A DNA stretch of 31,560 bases from JAHJRN01 sp043805355 (GTDB taxonomy: Bacteria > Patescibacteriota > Patescibacteriia > 2-12-FULL-60-25). The position numbers and the translations under genes are program-made. The stretch is taken from the NCBI GenBank assembly GCA_043805355.1, contig JAZDIB010000065.1, forward strand, positions 1-31,560, given 5' to 3'. The notes beneath the pieces are model-generated. The model ran no database searches. It was not told the DNA's origin and was given only the letters and a program-made list of their open reading frames with translations. Each line of letters begins with the position of its first letter. Positions within the stretch are counted from its first letter, which is position 1. Below, in pieces: positions 29,070 to 31,560 of the stretch.

Positions 29070-29480
29070 TCAGGGGGACGGCGCCGTCGACATGGCGTTC
29101 GCATCGATCGGCTTCGTCGTCGATGTCCCGTCATCGCGCGAGAGGATGAAGACCGCGAGACCCTTGATTTTCCGCGGGTCATGGAAGAGGCTGCGGATGT
29201 CTTCGCACGAGCCGCCTTGCCGGCGGATTTCGCGCTCCAGCATCGAGAACAGGTGGATCTCCAGCGGTCTCCCGAACGTGTGGTCCGTCTCGACCGAAGG
29301 TGAAGGCATGGTCGGACGTTTGCCCTCGAGCGAGAGGACGGCGGTCGCGACACCCGCGAGATCTTCCGGTCTCTCTTGGAAGCGGCGCGTCAGGTCCGAG
29401 GAACCGCCGAGGATGCGGATCTCACGTTCCAACAGCGTGAGCCAGCGGATCTCCAGTTGTCCTCCGATGATGTGTGTCAC
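29070..29480 (-). CDS. Hypothetical protein with two tandem 43-residue repeats (136 aa)
   Basis: Not recognised. Residues 8-50 and 72-114 align without gaps: LEIRWLTLLEREIRILGG matches LEIHLFSMLEREIRRQGG, and the later part AGVATAVLS matches KGLAVFILS. Each repeat looks like two helices plus a strand. The linker between them and the C-terminal tail are polar. The GTG start at 29480 has GAGGTG upstream; no ATG fits. A promoter with TTGACA lies upstream (29526-29556), and a shared terminator follows. No membrane span. The gene is the product of an internal duplication; the repeat may be a small binding domain. Confidence 0.8.
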   Translation of the reverse strand: MTHIIGGQLEIRWLTLLEREIRILGGSSDLTRRFQERPEDLAGVATAVLSLEGKRPTMPSPSVETDHTFGRPLEIHLFSMLEREIRRQGGSCEDIRSLFHDPRKIKGLAVFILSRDDGTSTTKPIDANAMSTAPSP

Positions 29481-29525
29481 GAAGCACCTCGTGTGGAATG
29501 TGGTCGGAGTGATGAAAGGACGTCT

Positions 29526-29556
29526 ATTATGAGCGCTCCAAGGGAAGCGTTGTCAA
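29526..29556 (-). promoter_or_regulatory. Promoter of the tandem-repeat gene
   Basis: On the minus strand, TTGACA (29556-29551), 19-nt spacer, CATAAT (29531-29526). The long spacer suggests a weak or regulated promoter. Confidence 0.5.
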
Positions 29557-29591
29557 GTCGCGTGATACGGAGACGACCCCCTTGGTCAACG

Positions 29592-29600
29592 TGTTATACT
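29592..29600 (+). promoter_or_regulatory. Extended -10 promoter of the GT4 gene
   Basis: TGTTATACT: TGn plus TATACT (29595-29600), ending 6 nt before ATG 29607. No -35 and no Shine-Dalgarno; predicted leaderless. Confidence 0.6.
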
Positions 29601-29606
29601 CCTGAC

Positions 29607-30734
29607 ATGCTGATCGGCATCGAGGCGAGCCGCGCGAACAAGCCGAAGAAGACCGGCGTGGAATGGTATGCGTGGCATGTCATCCAAGGGCTGAAGTCCC
29701 TGACCGGAGAGGATGCGCATTCTTGGATTTTGTATACCGACGTGATGCTGAAGGGCGGGCTCGAGAAGCTGCCGCCGAACTGGTTCGAGGTCCGCGCGCG
29801 GTGGCCTTTGCCGTATGGATGGACGCAAGCACGCCTCTCATGGGAACTCTGGCGCAGGAAGGTGGATGTCGCGTTCTTCCCAGGGAGCACCTTGCCGCGG
29901 TACAGCCCGACGAAGACGGTCGTCACCGTGCACGATGTCGGGTTCCACCGTCTCCCGAAGCTCTACAAATCGCGTCAGGTCCGCATTCACGAGATCGCCA
30001 TGCGCGAGATCCGGAAGCGCGCGGCGCGCATCATCACCGTGTCGGAGTTCAGCGGCCGCGAGATCGCCGAGGCGTACGGCATCGATCCGAGCCGCATCGC
30101 CATCACGCCGAACGGCGTGGACCACGACCTCTATCGCCCCATCACGGACCACGACGCCATCGATGAGCGTCTGCGCCGGCATCATGTCGGCTCGCCGTTC
30201 TTCATCGCCATCGGACGCCTTGAGGCCAAGAAGAACATCGTGAATCTCGTGCGTGCCTTCACGCATTTCAAGACGCGGCGCGGCGTGGGCGACCCGCATC
30301 GTCTGGTGCTCGTGGGCATGCCTGGGTTCGGGTACGACGCCATCCGCAGGGAAATCGACGCGTCGACCGTGAAGTCGGACATCACGGAGCTTGGATATGT
30401 GCCGGAGCTCGATCTTCCGTATCTCCTGAACGCGGCCGAGGCCCTCATCCATCCGTCGTTCTATGAGGGATTCGGCATCCCGCCGGTCATGGCCATGGCG
30501 TCCGGCTGCGCGGTGCTCTCGTCGAACGCCGCAAGCCTACCCGAAGTCGTCGGCCCCGACGCCGGCATTTATTTCGCGCCGGAGAGCGCGGAGGAGATGA
30601 CGGAGGCGATGACGCGTATCGCGGACGACCGAGGCCTCAAGGAACGACTCCGTGCCGCCGGCATCCAGCGCGCCGTGGCCTTTACGTGGAAGAACACGGC
30701 CGCGCTGACGTATCCCGTCCTCACGGCTTGGTGA
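29607..30734 (+). CDS. GT4 glycosyltransferase (375 aa)
   Basis: GT-B fold. The N-terminal domain starts MLIGIEASRANKPKKTGVEWY and includes KTVVTVHDVGFHRLPKLY; ARIITVSEFSGREIAEAYGI with ITPNGVDHDLYRP marks the domain junction; the C-terminal donor domain has FFIAIGRLEAKKNI, LVLVGMPGFG, VPELDLPYLLNAAEALIHPSFYEGFGIPPVMAMASGCAVLSSNAASLPEV, with the E-x7-E-type motif as EGFGIPPVMAM. This closely follows mannosyl- or other hexosyltransferases of the GT4 family. Expected to act on a lipid-linked glycan at the inner membrane face. It is separated by 13 bp from the regulator gene downstream. Confidence 0.94.
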   Translation: MLIGIEASRANKPKKTGVEWYAWHVIQGLKSLTGEDAHSWILYTDVMLKGGLEKLPPNWFEVRARWPLPYGWTQARLSWELWRRKVDVAFFPGSTLPRYSPTKTVVTVHDVGFHRLPKLYKSRQVRIHEIAMREIRKRAARIITVSEFSGREIAEAYGIDPSRIAITPNGVDHDLYRPITDHDAIDERLRRHHVGSPFFIAIGRLEAKKNIVNLVRAFTHFKTRRGVGDPHRLVLVGMPGFGYDAIRREIDASTVKSDITELGYVPELDLPYLLNAAEALIHPSFYEGFGIPPVMAMASGCAVLSSNAASLPEVVGPDAGIYFAPESAEEMTEAMTRIADDRGLKERLRAAGIQRAVAFTWKNTAALTYPVLTAW

Positions 30735-30747
30735 CGAATATCCCCAT

Positions 30748-31509
30748 ATGAACGACCTCAAATCCAAGCTCATGGAGCTCGGGCTCTCGGACAAGGAGTC
30801 CAACACGTACCTCGCCATGCTCGAGATCGGGCCTTCGAGCGTGCAGGACATCGCCAAGAAGGCGGGCGTGAACCGCGCGACGGCGTACGTCATGCTCGAG
30901 TCGCTCAAGCGGCGCGGCCTCATGTCGAGCGTGGAGCGCGGGAAGAAGAACCTGTTCACGCCGGAGTCGCCGGAGCGCCTGCTCTCGACCGTTTCCGTCG
31001 AACTGCGGGCGGTCGAAGAGCGCAAGGAGCGCCTCGCGTCGGCGATGCCGCAGTTCATGGCCCTCTTCAACGCGGTCGAGGACAAACCGAAGGTCCGGTT
31101 CTTCGAGGGGGAGGAGGCGGTCGCGGCCGCACGCGATATCCAGCAGCAGCTCCTCACGCCCGGACAGGGCGTCAGCATCTTCATGCACTACGACGCGTCC
31201 ATCGTCCGCGCCGCGAAAATCGACGAGGGGAAACGCCTGCAGACCATCCGGCAGTTGGGACGGACGCGCATCTTGTATGCAATCGAGGAGGGCATCGACC
31301 TGCCACGGTTCGAGAAAGGCACGGAACTGCGCCGCATCCCCCCGCATGTCATGTCGTTCAAGGGCGAGCTGAACATCTTCGAGACGTTCATCCTCATGGG
31401 CATCCCCGAACCGCGGCCCATGAGCGTCATCATCGAGAGCGCGAGCGTCGCGCAGCTGTACCGGAGCATGTTCGAGTTGGCGTGGTCGTGTGCCACACCG
31501 GCCGTGTAG
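30748..31509 (+). CDS. TrmB family transcriptional regulator (253 aa)
   Basis: The N-terminal TrmB-type winged helix (about residues 1-75) is clear: LMELGLSDKESNTYLAMLEIGPSSVQDIAKKAGVNRATAYVMLESLKRRGL. A short coiled coil (about 80-105) and a C-terminal effector-like domain (FFEGEEAVAAARDIQQQLL and SIFMHYDASIVRAAK) follow. TrmB regulators typically sense sugars in archaea; related proteins are common in CPR. No Shine-Dalgarno is seen. It is just downstream of the GT4 gene and may be co-transcribed. Confidence 0.9.
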   Translation: MNDLKSKLMELGLSDKESNTYLAMLEIGPSSVQDIAKKAGVNRATAYVMLESLKRRGLMSSVERGKKNLFTPESPERLLSTVSVELRAVEERKERLASAMPQFMALFNAVEDKPKVRFFEGEEAVAAARDIQQQLLTPGQGVSIFMHYDASIVRAAKIDEGKRLQTIRQLGRTRILYAIEEGIDLPRFEKGTELRRIPPHVMSFKGELNIFETFILMGIPEPRPMSVIIESASVAQLYRSMFELAWSCATPAV

Positions 31510-31513
31510 ATAC

Positions 31514-31548
31514 AAAAAAGCGCACCACGTGTCTTTTCGTGATGCGCT
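31514..31548 (-). terminator. Terminator facing a gene beyond the right edge
   Basis: AGCGCA (31519-31524) pairs with TGCGCT (31543-31548), with CAC/GTG extending it. On the minus strand the hairpin is followed by TTTTTT (31519-31514 region), so it should end a minus-strand gene lying to the right. It may also stop the TrmB gene, but has no T-tract on the plus side. Confidence 0.65.
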
Positions 31549-31560
31549 CGAGCGCATCGG

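Overview
The window is about 31.5 kb of GC-rich bacterial DNA with short gaps between genes, standard stop codons (TGA is used as a stop) and no rRNA, tRNA or CRISPR array that I can support. The gene families suggest a Candidate Phyla Radiation (Patescibacteria, probably parcubacterial) genome: a DUF4012 membrane protein, a Gmad2/GerMN protein, a C39-like peptidase, a PP2C-like plus beta-propeller membrane protein, an HTH protein of the 'LFGSKTR' type, a short TsaB, an archaeal-type UMP kinase, and dispersed repeats of the 'CCTGAGCCTGTCGAAGGG' kind. The lineage is an inference from gene content.

Layout. 1-1898 is the 3' part of a UvrD/PcrA-like helicase. 1899-2158 holds inverted and dispersed repeats, followed by a minus-strand cysteine-rich protein. 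2825-5695 is an island of visibly lower GC: a MazG-like pyrophosphohydrolase, a PD-(D/E)XK nuclease fused to an SF1 helicase (DUF2075/Schlafen group 3 type), and a membrane-anchored protein. 5758-7750 encodes a divergent MetK homologue and an RNase III homologue, both with altered catalytic residues. 7842-15019 is a long co-directional run: cyclophilin lipoprotein, C39-like peptidase, Gmad2/GerMN protein, membrane protein, CapA-like phosphoesterase, XseA, XseB, 4-TM holin-like protein, a frameshifted UMP kinase and a Cys-motif protein. 15039-16277 is the rplJ-rplL operon with an L10 leader. 16291-18482 holds two paralogous transcription units of unknown function on either side of a heptad-repeat protein. 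18536-20629 (minus) is the PP2C-like/propeller protein, divergent from an HTH regulator that is coupled to tsaB and a membrane glycosyltransferase. 23302-31509 is largely cell-surface: two more GT2 enzymes, DUF4012, MreB, a GT4 enzyme and a TrmB-like regulator, plus two small minus-strand proteins.

Expression signals fall into two classes. Some genes have a TTGAC-type -35, a 17-nt spacer, a -10, a 5' UTR and a Shine-Dalgarno sequence. Many others have a -10-like box only 6-10 nt before the ATG and no Shine-Dalgarno, which suggests leaderless mRNA. At several gene junctions the -35 box sits in the loop of the preceding gene's hairpin.

The best candidates for undescribed biology are the low-GC MazG plus nuclease-helicase module, the duplicated 16.3-18.5 kb family with conserved promoter and terminator architecture, and the neighbouring catalytically altered MetK and RNase III homologues.
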